A stretch of DNA of 52,867 bases from an uncultured Oscillospiraceae bacterium. Its GTDB lineage: Bacteria > Bacillota > Clostridia > Oscillospirales > Oscillospiraceae. The DNA lies in contig CANQKZ010000005.1 in the NCBI GenBank assembly GCA_947624585.1, positions 1 through 52,867 of the forward strand, written 5' to 3'. The notes below the pieces were generated by a model. It did not search any database. It was not told the DNA's origin and worked only from the letters and a program-made list of their open reading frames with translations. This document shows, piece after piece, positions 19,301 through 28,683 of the stretch. The position numbers and the translations under genes are program-made. Positions within the stretch are counted from its first letter, which is position 1. Each line of letters starts with the position of its first letter.

Positions 19301-19629
19301 TTCTTTTCTCTCTTTTGTTCCGCGGGCATTGGCCCACCGCACAAACGAGAGAAAAGAAGCAAAAGAGAGAAAAGGCCGTTTGGGGCGCGGCGGGAGACTT
19401 TAGGCTCCCGCCGTGTATCTCGGGTCGGCTCACGCGGTGGCGTGTCGGAGGGGCCGGGAGGAACCATAGCCGCGCGGTCCTTTGTCAAATAGGCTCAGCA
19501 TCACTTTCGCTTGGCCTCTTACGCTGGCGGGGGTCGATAGCTGGGTGGCTCTGTTTTGGGCCGCGCTTTGTGGGCGGTGGTTGTGGGGGCCGTTTTGAGG
19601 GGTGTGTTGTCCGGGGGGCCCGTCGCACC
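19301..19629 (+). repeat. Family C repeat, copy 2, downstream of uvrB
   Basis: Matches the reverse complement of 742-1075. Begins with TTCTTTTCTCTCTTTTGT ... ACAAACGAGAGAAAAGAA hairpin. Confidence 0.85.
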
Positions 19630-19834
19630 GATTAAACCGGGGCAGCCGGAAATCGGAGCGGGTGGAGATAGGGCTGAAATGCAATCACGTCAAAAGGCCG
19701 ATCTCCTTTATGTATGCGCTTCGCCGGGAGGAAGGTCTGCCTGATATTGGACAATTTACGGATGCGTCACAGCAAAAAAATCGCTGCCGGGACCGGGGAC
19801 CCAAACCGCGTGAGGGCGTATTTCGCCCCTCGGC

Positions 19835-20665
19835 TTATACCGTATAAGCTGGGGTAAGTCCGGCATTGTGTTGCCGGAGTAATAGGTTAATGTATTCTGT
19901 CATAGCGGAATTCAACAGCGCCATATCAAGGCATTGGTCGAGCTGTAAGGATTTGTTTTCCTTTACAGCGTTCATAAATTGACCTTGCACAATTTTAAGT
20001 TTTTGGCTGATTTGAGTTTCCCCGATCAAATCCAGCATTGTAATTCCGTCAAGCAGAATTGCTCGGAACAGAGTATTCATAGACGACCGAATATCCATTG
20101 AGGATTTTTCCTGTGAACAGAAGTCGGCAATTTCTTTTGCCAACGACTGAAGGACCGCTATAGAGCGCTTTATCATACTTGCAGTTTTAACAGTTTCGTA
20201 AGCGGTCTTATTCAAAACAGCCACCGTTACCGTTTCATCGACTCGCCGCAAAAGTTCCTGTTCCGAAAACGACAGCGTATCAGGCTCATCAGACTGCTCC
20301 CATTTGTTATGGAGCATACAGAATTTTCCGTCTTTCATCCCTGTGTAAATAACGGCGTGCTTATTCCTCTCGCTTACATAAATGCCCAGCATGGCGTACT
20401 GTAAATCACGAAGATAGTCGCAAAGTTGTTCTTTTTTCACTTCTGTTTCCGTCATGGTATAGCCGATAGTCTTCAAGTAGAGGTTGAACCATTTTGCGCC
20501 TTGAAGCATTGGACCTGAATAATAACATCCATCCTCGTAGTCAAACAAAAACGGCAGTCCCATTTCAAGCGCAATCGTTCTGTCCTCGGTATCTATCCCA
20601 TAAAACGACAAAAGATTTGCGACCCCCGCATAAGAGCACGATGAATTGAAGGTCATATACTTCAT
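19835..20665 (-). CDS. Hypothetical protein, possible peptidase C39/BtrH-N-like fold
   Basis: SD GGGGAGG before ATG. N-terminal FNSSCSYAGVANLLSFYGIDTEDRTIALEMGLPFLF resembles C39/BtrH-type Cys motifs. Noticeably more AT-rich than neighbours. Confidence 0.6.
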   Translation of the reverse strand: MKYMTFNSSCSYAGVANLLSFYGIDTEDRTIALEMGLPFLFDYEDGCYYSGPMLQGAKWFNLYLKTIGYTMTETEVKKEQLCDYLRDLQYAMLGIYVSERNKHAVIYTGMKDGKFCMLHNKWEQSDEPDTLSFSEQELLRRVDETVTVAVLNKTAYETVKTASMIKRSIAVLQSLAKEIADFCSQEKSSMDIRSSMNTLFRAILLDGITMLDLIGETQISQKLKIVQGQFMNAVKENKSLQLDQCLDMALLNSAMTEYINLLLRQHNAGLTPAYTV

Positions 20666-20698
20666 GGATACATTTCCTCCCCAAAAAACAGTCTTTTT

Positions 20699-20858
20699 AT
20701 ACTAATATTTGATAAAAAGGTTTAACCGCGCGGCGAGGATTTTTTGTGCCAGACGAGGAAAACGGCGCAGGGAATACTGTCGTATTTCCAAGCAGGCTGA
20801 CGAAGTATGGCGCAAAAAAGACCGTCGCGAATGTCTTGTTTTGATTGGATATCAGTAT
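20699..20858. repeat. Family B MITE, short form (~160 bp)
   Basis: ATACTAATATTTGATAAAAAGG ... GTCTTGTTTTGATTGGATATCAGTAT. Confidence 0.87.
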
Positions 20859-21022
20859 AAGGCCGTCGGTCCCCCGCCATCACATCTGGGAATACCGATA
20901 CGCTTACGGCAAAGGTCATTGACCGGCTCTGCGATGTGTTCAATGGGCTGTCTTCTGAAGTGGTCCGCAGCATCACCGGACGCGAATGGATATTGTCTTG
21001 TTCTGATTAGGGGTTAGTATAA
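20859..21022 (+). pseudogene. Internally deleted IS630 transposase remnant
   Basis: AAGGCCGTCGGTCCCCCGCCATCACATCTGGGAATACCGATACGCTTACGGC matches bases ~39-91, then jumps to AAAGGTCATTGACCGGCTCTGCGATGTG matching ~379 onward, through TTAGTATAAGTAT. Confidence 0.88.
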
Positions 21023-21055
21023 GTATTGTTCGCTCAACGGCTCGCAATACTAAAA

Positions 21056-21104
21056 GGACTGTGAAAAAAGCCAACCGGCTTTTTTCACAGTCCATATTTT
21101 TTGC
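21056..21104. terminator. Intrinsic terminator, 17-bp perfect stem
   Basis: GGACTGTGAAAAAAGCC-AACC-GGCTTTTTTCACAGTCC then ATATTTTTT; could serve the minus-strand decarboxylase operon. Confidence 0.8.
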
Positions 21105-21114
21105 GTATGAACCC

Positions 21115-22317
21115 TTACGCGCCGAAAACCTTGATGAGGAAACCGGCCGCGATGGCGGAGCCGATGACGCCGGCAACGTTGGGGCCCATGGCGTGCATGA
21201 GCAGGAAGTTCGAGGGGTTGGCCTTCTGGCCCTCCACCTGGGCGACGCGGGCCGCCATGGGGACGGCGGACACGCCCGCCGCGCCGATGAGCGGGTTGAT
21301 CTTTCCGCCGGAGAGCTTATACATGAGCTTCCCGATCAGAAGTCCGCCCACCGTGGAGAAGCCGAACGCGATGAGGCCCAGGGCCACGATCTTCAGAGTG
21401 TTCAGGGTCAGGAACCGGCTGGCGACCGTCGTGGCTCCAACGCTGATTCCCAGGAACAGGGTCACGATGTTCATGAGGGCGTTCTGGGCCACATCCGAAA
21501 GGCGCTCGGTGACGCCGGTCTCCTTCAGGAGATTTCCGAACATCAGGCAGCCGATGAGAGGCGCCGTGGACGGGAGCAGCAGGATGACGAAGCCGGCCAC
21601 CACGATGGGGAAGACGATCTTCTCGGTCTTGCTGACCTCGCGCAGCTGCTCCATCTTGACGGACCGCTCCTTTTCCGTCGTGAGAAGCCGCATGATGGGC
21701 GGCTGGATCATGGGGATCAGGGCCATATACGAATACGCGGCGATGGCGATGGGGCCCAGGAGCGCCGGGGCCAGCAGGGTGCAGGTCAGGATGGCGGTGG
21801 GGCCGTCCGCGCCGCCGATGATGCCGATGGAGGCGGCCTCATTGCCGGTAAAGCCCAGGAGAATGGCGCCGAAGAAGGCGAAGAACACGCCGAACTGGGC
21901 CGCCGCGCCCAGGAAGAAGCTCTTGGGGTTGGCGATCAGGGGTCCGAAGTCCGTCATAGCGCCCACGCCGATGAAGATGAGGGAGGGGTAGATGCCCGCC
22001 TTGACGCCGATGTACAGGATATCAATGAGGCCGCCCTCCTTGAGGATGTGGCCGTAGCTGTGGTAAAACTCACTCCCCTCGTCCAGGAACGTGTCCCACA
22101 GCTCCATGTGGTAGAGGCCCGCGCCGGGAAGGTTCGTCAGGAGGCACCCAAAAGCGATGCCCACGAGGAGCAGGGGCTCGAATTTCTTCTTAATGCCCAG
22201 ATACAGCAGCACGCAGGCCACGGCGATCATGATGAGCGACTTCCACCCGTCGCCCCGGAAGAAGCCCATGAAGCCGGACTCCATCCAAAGACCCTTTAAG
22301 GTCTCCAAAATGTTCAT
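21115..22317 (-). CDS. oadB: Sodium ion-translocating decarboxylase subunit beta
   Basis: GVGAMTDFGPLIANPKSFFLGAAAQFGVF, GIIGGADGPTAI, multi-TM. Confidence 0.95.
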   Translation of the reverse strand: MNILETLKGLWMESGFMGFFRGDGWKSLIMIAVACVLLYLGIKKKFEPLLLVGIAFGCLLTNLPGAGLYHMELWDTFLDEGSEFYHSYGHILKEGGLIDILYIGVKAGIYPSLIFIGVGAMTDFGPLIANPKSFFLGAAAQFGVFFAFFGAILLGFTGNEAASIGIIGGADGPTAILTCTLLAPALLGPIAIAAYSYMALIPMIQPPIMRLLTTEKERSVKMEQLREVSKTEKIVFPIVVAGFVILLLPSTAPLIGCLMFGNLLKETGVTERLSDVAQNALMNIVTLFLGISVGATTVASRFLTLNTLKIVALGLIAFGFSTVGGLLIGKLMYKLSGGKINPLIGAAGVSAVPMAARVAQVEGQKANPSNFLLMHAMGPNVAGVIGSAIAAGFLIKVFGA

Positions 22318-22329
22318 GGTTCCGCCCCC

Positions 22330-22731
22330 TTACGCCAGAATCACAAGCGGGGACCCGGTCTCCACCTTGGCGCCCTTCTGGACGACCACCTGGGCCACAG
22401 AGCCGTCGCGGGGGGCCATGATCTCGTTCTCCATCTTCATGGCCTCCAGCACCACCAGCACGTCGCCGGACTTCACCGCCTGGCCCACCTCCACGTTGAC
22501 CTTCACGATGGTGCCGGGCATGGGGGCGTTCACCGGGTCGCCCGCAGCCACGGAGGCGGCGGGGGCGGCGGCGGGGGCGGGCGCCACGGCGGGAGCGGGC
22601 GCGGGAGCCGCCGGGGCGGCGGGAGTTGCGGGCGTGGGGGCCACCGCGTCGTATTCGTCCAAAAGCATGGCCTCGCCGTGTTCAACCTCCACCTCATAGG
22701 TGCGGCCGTTGAGTGTTACCAGATATTTCAT
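22330..22731 (-). CDS. Biotin/lipoyl-binding carrier protein of the decarboxylase
   Basis: [17 protein letters not shown] biotinylation motif; Ala/Pro-rich linker. Confidence 0.93.
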   Translation of the reverse strand: MKYLVTLNGRTYEVEVEHGEAMLLDEYDAVAPTPATPAAPAAPAPAPAVAPAPAAAPAASVAAGDPVNAPMPGTIVKVNVEVGQAVKSGDVLVVLEAMKMENEIMAPRDGSVAQVVVQKGAKVETGSPLVILA

Positions 22732-23075
22732 TTCTTGTGGACCTCCTTTATTGAAATGAAGCGAAGTTCATTGATGGGGATCTTCAGCTCGTCGGCCACG
22801 ATAGCCATGATCATGGCGGCGTCCCTGTCCGGGGTGTCATAGAGCTTCAGATCTCCCGCCGCGCCGGGGGCTTTGGGGCCCTGGGGCGCGGGCGTCACGG
22901 GGGCGGGCTTCTCCCGCTGGGGCACGGGGGCGGCGGGGGCGGGCTTTTTGGCCGTCATCGCCTTGCCCACCAGGACCACCAGCAGCACCAGAAGCGCGAT
23001 GCCAAGGAATACGACGCCCCAGCCCATGACGGCTGTCACAAGGGCGTCGCCGATGTTCATATCCGAAGAAGCCAT
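22728..23075 (-). CDS. OadG-family decarboxylase gamma/delta subunit
   Basis: Single N-terminal TM ([28 protein letters not shown]), Pro/Ala linker; operon position. Confidence 0.8.
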   Translation of the reverse strand: MASSDMNIGDALVTAVMGWGVVFLGIALLVLLVVLVGKAMTAKKPAPAAPVPQREKPAPVTPAPQGPKAPGAAGDLKLYDTPDRDAAMIMAIVADELKIPINELRFISIKEVHKK

Positions 23076-23079
23076 GCTC

Positions 23080-24480
23080 TCACTCCTCTACGATGGAATA
23101 TTTTACGTGGTGCTCCCGCTCCTCGCGGCGCGCCTTCAGGAACTTCGCCGTCTGGTCCGGGAAGCAGATGTAACTCATGATGTCCTCCTCGCTCTCGGCA
23201 AGGTCGCCCAGGGCGGCTTTGGCGTCGGCAAACTCGCGGCCTGTGCGCTTGGAGTCCTCGAGGCGGCAGTCCACCGGCTTGTTGCCCGCGCCGATGATCT
23301 TGTCCTGGAGCTCCTGACTCACGGGGGCGGGGGCGATGCCGTATTCGCCCTTGAAGTAGTTCTTGATCTCATTGGAGATCTGCTTGTACCGCTCGCCCAT
23401 CAGGACGTTGACCACCGCCTGATTTCCCACCATCTGGGAAAGCGGCGTCACCAGGGGCGGATAGCCCAGGTCCCGGCGCACGTTGGGGATCTCCACCAGG
23501 GCTTCGTCGAATTTGTCCATGGCGTTCATGTCCTTGAGGTTGGCGATCATGTTGGAGAGCATACCGCCGGGGACCTTGTAGACCAGTGCCTGGGCGTCGG
23601 TGCCCATGGACTTGGGGTTAATGAGCCCGGAGTCGATATACTTCTGTTTGACGGGCTTGAAGAAGTCGTTGACCTGGTTGATGACCTTCTCGTCAAGGCC
23701 GGTCTGGATGCCAAGCTGTGTCAGGGCGTAATAAAGGGTTTCCGTGGCGGCCTGGCTGGTGCCGTTGGAGAAGCAGGATGTGGCGGTGTCAATGACATCC
23801 ACGCCGGACTCGATGGCGGCGAAGAGGGTCATGTAGGCCATGCCGGTGGTGCAGTGGGTGTGGAGGATCAGGGGGATGTCGCCCACGGCGTCCTTGATGC
23901 CGGCGATCAGGCCCTTGGCCTCGGCGGGGGACATGGTGCCGGCCATATCCTTGAGGCAGATGGTGTCGAAGCCCATGTTCTTCAGCTCCTTGCACATCTC
24001 CACGTACTTCTTCACCGTGTGGACGGGGCTCTGGGTGTAGGAGATGCACCCGGAGGCCACGGTCCGCTTTGTGCCGTACTTCTTTGTGGCCTCAAAGGCG
24101 GTCTTGATGTTGCGGAAGTCGTTGAGGGCGTCGAAGATGCGGATGACGTCGATGCCGTTCTTGATGGAAAGCTCAACGAACTTTTCCACCACGTCGTCGT
24201 GGTAGTGCTTGTAGCCCAGAAGGTTCTGCCCCCGCAGGAGCATCTGGAGACGGGTATCGGGCATGGCGGCGCGGATCTTGCGCAGCCTCTCCCAGGGGTC
24301 CTCGTTCAGATATCTGAGGCACGAATCGAAGGTGGCTCCGCCCCAGCACTCCACCGAGTAGTACCCGGCCTTGTCCATGGTGGGCAGGATCTTCTCATAA
24401 TCGGAAAACGGCAGACGCGTCGCCATCAGGGATTGGTTGGCGTCCCTCAGCACCGTTTCGGTAAATTGAACCCTTTTCAT
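23080..24480 (-). CDS. oadA: Oxaloacetate decarboxylase subunit alpha (carboxyltransferase)
   Basis: VQFTETVLRDANQSLMATRLPFSDYEKILP, ECWGGATFDSCLRYLNEDPWERL, LRGQNLLGYKHYHDDVV. No C-terminal biotin domain. Confidence 0.93.
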   Translation of the reverse strand: MKRVQFTETVLRDANQSLMATRLPFSDYEKILPTMDKAGYYSVECWGGATFDSCLRYLNEDPWERLRKIRAAMPDTRLQMLLRGQNLLGYKHYHDDVVEKFVELSIKNGIDVIRIFDALNDFRNIKTAFEATKKYGTKRTVASGCISYTQSPVHTVKKYVEMCKELKNMGFDTICLKDMAGTMSPAEAKGLIAGIKDAVGDIPLILHTHCTTGMAYMTLFAAIESGVDVIDTATSCFSNGTSQAATETLYYALTQLGIQTGLDEKVINQVNDFFKPVKQKYIDSGLINPKSMGTDAQALVYKVPGGMLSNMIANLKDMNAMDKFDEALVEIPNVRRDLGYPPLVTPLSQMVGNQAVVNVLMGERYKQISNEIKNYFKGEYGIAPAPVSQELQDKIIGAGNKPVDCRLEDSKRTGREFADAKAALGDLAESEEDIMSYICFPDQTAKFLKARREEREHHVKYSIVEE

Positions 24481-24679
24481 GCAATTTTTACCTCCATTTA
24501 TAACAGATAAGGGGCAAAACGTGTTGATTTGGACCGGAATTTTCCATTCATCCGAACTTTCTCCAATCCCAGCCCAGTATATCTTACCACCGAAGCAAAT
24601 AGATTTCAACAACGAGTTTAGACAAATCGATCAAAAAGTTGACCCGATTTCCTGCAAAATTGACGGCGCTCAAACAAAG

Positions 24680-24708
24680 CGGCGCCGGGATACGTCCGGC
24701 GCCGTTGT
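24680..24708 (-). terminator. GC-rich hairpin, candidate terminator
   Basis: CGGCGCCGG-GATACGT-CCGGCGCCG; only a weak T tract on the minus strand. Confidence 0.45.
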
Positions 24709-24789
24709 CAGATGGTTAGAAATAGTTTACATTTTACTTGGCTTATAGCTTCGATTCTGGTATGATCCCCGTTGTAGTGAAGCATTCTC

Positions 24790-26028
24790 TCAGATCACCT
24801 GGAAGATGTAGAACTTCAGGTACTCCGTCTCCGGCACATTCCAAAGGATGGGGTGGTCGGGGGCCTGCTTGCGGACCTCGATCTCGCGCAGCTCCCGGCC
24901 CGCGTCGCGGGCGGCCTGACGGAGCATATCCTCGAAGCGGGCGCAGGGCATGAAGTGGCTGCAGGAGGCGGTGGCCAGGTACCCGCCCCGTGGCAGGAGG
25001 GCCATGGCCCGGTAGTTGATCTCCTTATACCCCCGGTAGGCGCTGTCGGAGGTGGCACGGGACTTGGTGAAGGCCGGGGGATCCAGGATGATGAGGTCGT
25101 AGTCCCGGCTCTTCTCAGCCGCGAGGCGCGGGAGAAGGTCAAAGACGTCGGCGCAGAGGAAATCCATTTTTTCAGCCAGCCCGTTGCGTTCCGCGTTGCG
25201 GCGCGCCATTTCCACGGCGGATTCGGACACGTCCACCGCCGTCACGCGCTCCGCCCCGCCGAGAGCGGCGTTCAGGGCGAAGGAGCCGGTGTGGGTGAAG
25301 CAGTCCAGCACCCGCTTGCCCCGGGCGAGCCTTGCCACGGCGGCCCGGTTGTACTTCTGGTCAAGGAAAAACCCGGTCTTCTGTCCGTTCCCCACGTCCA
25401 CGGTGTAAACGACGCCGTTTTCCGTGATCTCGGTGACGGCGCTGTCCGGGTGTGTCTCGCCGGGCAGGTCAAACCACCCCCTATACTGCCCCAGCCCCTC
25501 CAGGCTCCTGGCGGCCAGGTCGTTTCGCTCGTAGACGCCCCGGATCTCCTGCCCGTCCTCCCGGAGGACACGGACGATCAGGGGGAAGATCAGGGGCTTG
25601 AGCAATTCCATGCCGTAGGATGCGGTCTGAATGGAGAGAAGGTCCGAAAACCGGTCCACGGTGAGGCCAGGGAAGCCGTCGGACTCGCCGAAGATCACCC
25701 GGCAGGCGGACAGATCTCCGCCCATGACGGTCTTCCGGTACTCCCAGGCGTAGCGGACCCGCCGCTCCCAGAAGGCCGCGTCAAACCGGTCGTTGGCGTT
25801 GCGGGAGAGGATCCGCACCCGGATCTTGCTCTCTTTGGAGACAAGGCCGGTGCCCAGATATTTCCCCTTGGGCCCCACCACGTCGGCCAGCGCGCCGTTC
25901 TCCAGCCCCTCCGGCTCCGAGGCCACGTCGGAGGCGTAGATCCACGGGTGGCCCGTCCCGGCCCAGCGCTCGCCCTTGGCCGTCACCGCGATTTTGGGCC
26001 AGGTCCTCTCTGATTTCATACAAATCAC
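24790..26028 (-). CDS. Class I SAM-dependent rRNA methyltransferase (RlmI-like, PUA domain)
   Basis: GHPWIYASDV PUA start, GFFLDQKYNRAAVARLARGKRVLDCFTHTGSFALNAALGGA, LDPPAFTKS. Confidence 0.93.
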   Translation of the reverse strand: MICMKSERTWPKIAVTAKGERWAGTGHPWIYASDVASEPEGLENGALADVVGPKGKYLGTGLVSKESKIRVRILSRNANDRFDAAFWERRVRYAWEYRKTVMGGDLSACRVIFGESDGFPGLTVDRFSDLLSIQTASYGMELLKPLIFPLIVRVLREDGQEIRGVYERNDLAARSLEGLGQYRGWFDLPGETHPDSAVTEITENGVVYTVDVGNGQKTGFFLDQKYNRAAVARLARGKRVLDCFTHTGSFALNAALGGAERVTAVDVSESAVEMARRNAERNGLAEKMDFLCADVFDLLPRLAAEKSRDYDLIILDPPAFTKSRATSDSAYRGYKEINYRAMALLPRGGYLATASCSHFMPCARFEDMLRQAARDAGRELREIEVRKQAPDHPILWNVPETEYLKFYIFQVI

Positions 26029-26129
26029 TCCATCCGATCAATATATGCTCATATTTTTCCTGAAAAGATGAAAATACGGCCCGGGCGGGAGCTGTCGCTC
26101 ACCGGCGCGGACCGCGTCTTGGCTGTATT

Positions 26130-27374
26130 TTATTTGACCTCCCGGACCTCAAGGCCAGCGTACACGTCTGTCAGGTCCAGCTCCGGGTCCGTGACCCAGA
26201 GGGCGCCGTCCCGGGGGGATATGGCGTCCACGCCGGTACCGGTGAGCTCAGCGAGTCTCTGAACATCCCCTCCGTCGCTCCACAGGGGGGCGCACCGGAG
26301 CATGATCTCGGCGCAGGGCAGGGTGTCGGAGACGGCGGTGAGGCTCTCCAAAGTCTCCTCGGGCAGGCCGTCCCGGAGGCTCAGGTACCGGTGCTTCGTG
26401 CCGCCCTGTTCTGTGACGTAGTAGTACCAGCTCTCCCCGTTGGACACCGGGAAGGTGCGGAAAGAGGCCACGGACAGGGGACCCGTGTAGTTGAGGCGGC
26501 CCGCTTCAACTACCTTCCCGTTCTGGAGGGAGAAGACGTTGAGGCTGAAGCTCTCGCCATTGCACCCCAGGTTCCGGGCATACCCATCGGCGCTGGTGAC
26601 AACGCCGCAGGTGAAGCCCGCCCCGGTCAGGGCGTCCGACACGGCGTCCACGATGAAAGCGTTGCGCATCCAGTAGAGATCCACTATTGGGCCGATCTCC
26701 TCCTCCGCGAGGAAGCTCAAATATTCGTCAGAGACCGCCAGCTCCGCCCGGTCGTCCCCCAGGAGGCGTATGTCCACGCTCTCCGAGTCGGAGGCAAAGG
26801 CGGCGATTTTGGCGAACAGGTCCCGGAGCTGTTCGTTCTGCTCCGGGTCGTAGCCCTCCAGCTCGTGGTCCCCGGCACACTGAAATATGTTGTCATAGAT
26901 GTGAAAGGCCGGACCCAGGAATGCGGTCCGGTCACCGAAGGTTTGGAGCTTTTCCAGCGCCGCGTACAGAGCCGGATCCAAGGTCATCACCGTGTTGGGG
27001 GACTCGTTCAGGGAGGCCAGGTTGCCCTCATAGACGTTGTTGGGGTCCAGAGCCCTTCCCGCTTTGGCGAGGGCGTCCGTATACGCGGCCTTCACGCTCC
27101 GGCTTTCGCTTTTGGAGGGGACGCCGGACGCGCCAACGTTGTAGGTCAGCAGGAATTCGGAGGCGTAGTCCGAGGCGCCGCTGGCGGGGGAGATCGTCTG
27201 CCAGCCCTTGTCAGCCGCTGTTAAGGCGCTGATCCCGTAGGTCAGCGCCGAAACAGCAATGATGAGCATTATGACTGTGGCCGCAACGCGAAGCCCGATG
27301 TGCTTGTCGGAGACCTCGACGCTCTCCACCTTCGGCGTCAGGGGGTTTGGCCCTTGATTGCCGCCGCGTCTCAA
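26130..27374 (-). CDS. Membrane-anchored protein, possible degenerate ApbE-like domain
   Basis: N-terminal TM. TLDPALYAALEKLQ...FLGPAFHIYD... and IVDLYWMRNAFIVDAVSDALTGAGFTCGVVTSADGYARNLG follow the ApbE block order. Confidence 0.5.
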   Translation of the reverse strand: MRRGGNQGPNPLTPKVESVEVSDKHIGLRVAATVIMLIIAVSALTYGISALTAADKGWQTISPASGASDYASEFLLTYNVGASGVPSKSESRSVKAAYTDALAKAGRALDPNNVYEGNLASLNESPNTVMTLDPALYAALEKLQTFGDRTAFLGPAFHIYDNIFQCAGDHELEGYDPEQNEQLRDLFAKIAAFASDSESVDIRLLGDDRAELAVSDEYLSFLAEEEIGPIVDLYWMRNAFIVDAVSDALTGAGFTCGVVTSADGYARNLGCNGESFSLNVFSLQNGKVVEAGRLNYTGPLSVASFRTFPVSNGESWYYYVTEQGGTKHRYLSLRDGLPEETLESLTAVSDTLPCAEIMLRCAPLWSDGGDVQRLAELTGTGVDAISPRDGALWVTDPELDLTDVYAGLEVREVK

Positions 27375-27375
27375 C

Positions 27376-28668
27376 TCAGATCACCGACAGCAGCAGCAAC
27401 AACAGGAAGATGACCAGGATCACGCCGATGACGATAAATCCGATGATGGCGCCCTTCTTGCAGCTCTTGTAGTTGCGTATGTAGTTGAAGTGTCTGAAGA
27501 TGAAGCCCGCGATGAGGCCCAGGATGGGCAGGAAGAAGGAGAGGATGGCATAGAACTTGCTGCCGGTGTCGTGGACGGGGGCGTTGAGGAACTGGGCCTC
27601 GGCGGCGTCCTCCACGGCCTCCTTCTCCTTGACGGAAAGCTTGACCTTCTCGGGGTCGTGGGTGATGGTGATGGCCTTGACAGGCTCGCCCTTCTCGCGG
27701 AGGGCCTTGTATTTCTCGATCTCGGCCTTGTTCCCGTAGACCCAGTGGTCATGGCCGATGTTGACGAATTCCGGCTTGTCGACGCTGTAGTCGTGGATGG
27801 AGGGATCGTAGGTGTAGAGCACCTTGTTCTTCTCCAGGATGGGGTCGGGGATGGGGATGGCGGAGATCAGGGAGTGGGTGTAGGGGTGAAGCGGGAAGTT
27901 GAAGAGCTCCTCGGCGCTGGCCACCTCCACGATGCGGCCCTTGTAGATGACGCCGATGCGGTCCGAGATGAAGCGGACCACGGACAGGTCGTGGGCGATG
28001 AAGAGGTAGGTCAGGTCCTTCTCTCTCTGGAACTTCTTCATCAGGTTCAGCACCTGGGCGCGGATGGACACGTCGAGAGCGGAGATGGGCTCGTCGGCCA
28101 CCACCAGCTCGGGCTCCATGACCATGGCGCGGGCGATGCCGATACGCTGGCGCTGGCCGCCGGAAAACTCATGGGGGTAGCGGGTCAGGTGCTCGGGCAG
28201 GAGGCCGACCTCTTCGATCATGGTCTCCACCTTGTGGACCCTGTCCGCCTCGTTCTCATAGAGGTGGAAGTTGTACAGACCCTCGGAGATGATGTAGTCC
28301 ACGGTGGCGCGCTCGTTCAGGGACGCTGCCGGATCCTGGAACACCATCTGGATGTTGCGGATGACCTCCCGGTCCACCGCGTGGGGGATCTTGCCGGAGA
28401 TGACCGTATCGCGGTAGCGGATCTCGCCGCCTGCCAGGGGGTTGACGCGGATGACGGCGCGGCCGATGGTGGTCTTGCCGGATCCGGACTCGCCCACCAG
28501 GGAGAAGGTCTCACCCTTGTAGATGTCGAAGGATGCGTCGGTGACGGCGCGGACGGCGTTGTCGCCCTTGCCGAAGGTGATGTCCACATTCTTGAGGCTC
28601 AGCAGGATCTCTCTGCCGTTCTCGTCCTTGTGGCACTCGCCCAGGAGGTTCTTTTTATCTTTAGCCAT
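27376..28668 (-). CDS. oppF: Oligopeptide ABC transporter ATP-binding protein (OppF-like) with C-terminal hydrophobic extension
   Basis: [48 protein letters not shown]. Last ~75 aa contain two hydrophobic segments. Confidence 0.9.
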   Translation of the reverse strand: MAKDKKNLLGECHKDENGREILLSLKNVDITFGKGDNAVRAVTDASFDIYKGETFSLVGESGSGKTTIGRAVIRVNPLAGGEIRYRDTVISGKIPHAVDREVIRNIQMVFQDPAASLNERATVDYIISEGLYNFHLYENEADRVHKVETMIEEVGLLPEHLTRYPHEFSGGQRQRIGIARAMVMEPELVVADEPISALDVSIRAQVLNLMKKFQREKDLTYLFIAHDLSVVRFISDRIGVIYKGRIVEVASAEELFNFPLHPYTHSLISAIPIPDPILEKNKVLYTYDPSIHDYSVDKPEFVNIGHDHWVYGNKAEIEKYKALREKGEPVKAITITHDPEKVKLSVKEKEAVEDAAEAQFLNAPVHDTGSKFYAILSFFLPILGLIAGFIFRHFNYIRNYKSCKKGAIIGFIVIGVILVIFLLLLLLSVI

Positions 28669-28683
28669 TCAAACCGCCTCCTA

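Noticed and set aside
17185-19488. 767 aa minus-strand ORF opposite uvrB
   Set aside because: Antisense to UvrB, no recognisable domain, biased composition.
19270-19635. 121 aa ORF in family C copy 2, with a similar translation (FSLLFRG..PTAQ..EKKQKREKAVWGA) in copy 1
   Set aside because: Similarity follows from the DNA repeat, indels shift the frame between copies, and part of the ORF lies in a terminator-like hairpin. A translated peptide is not excluded but not supported.
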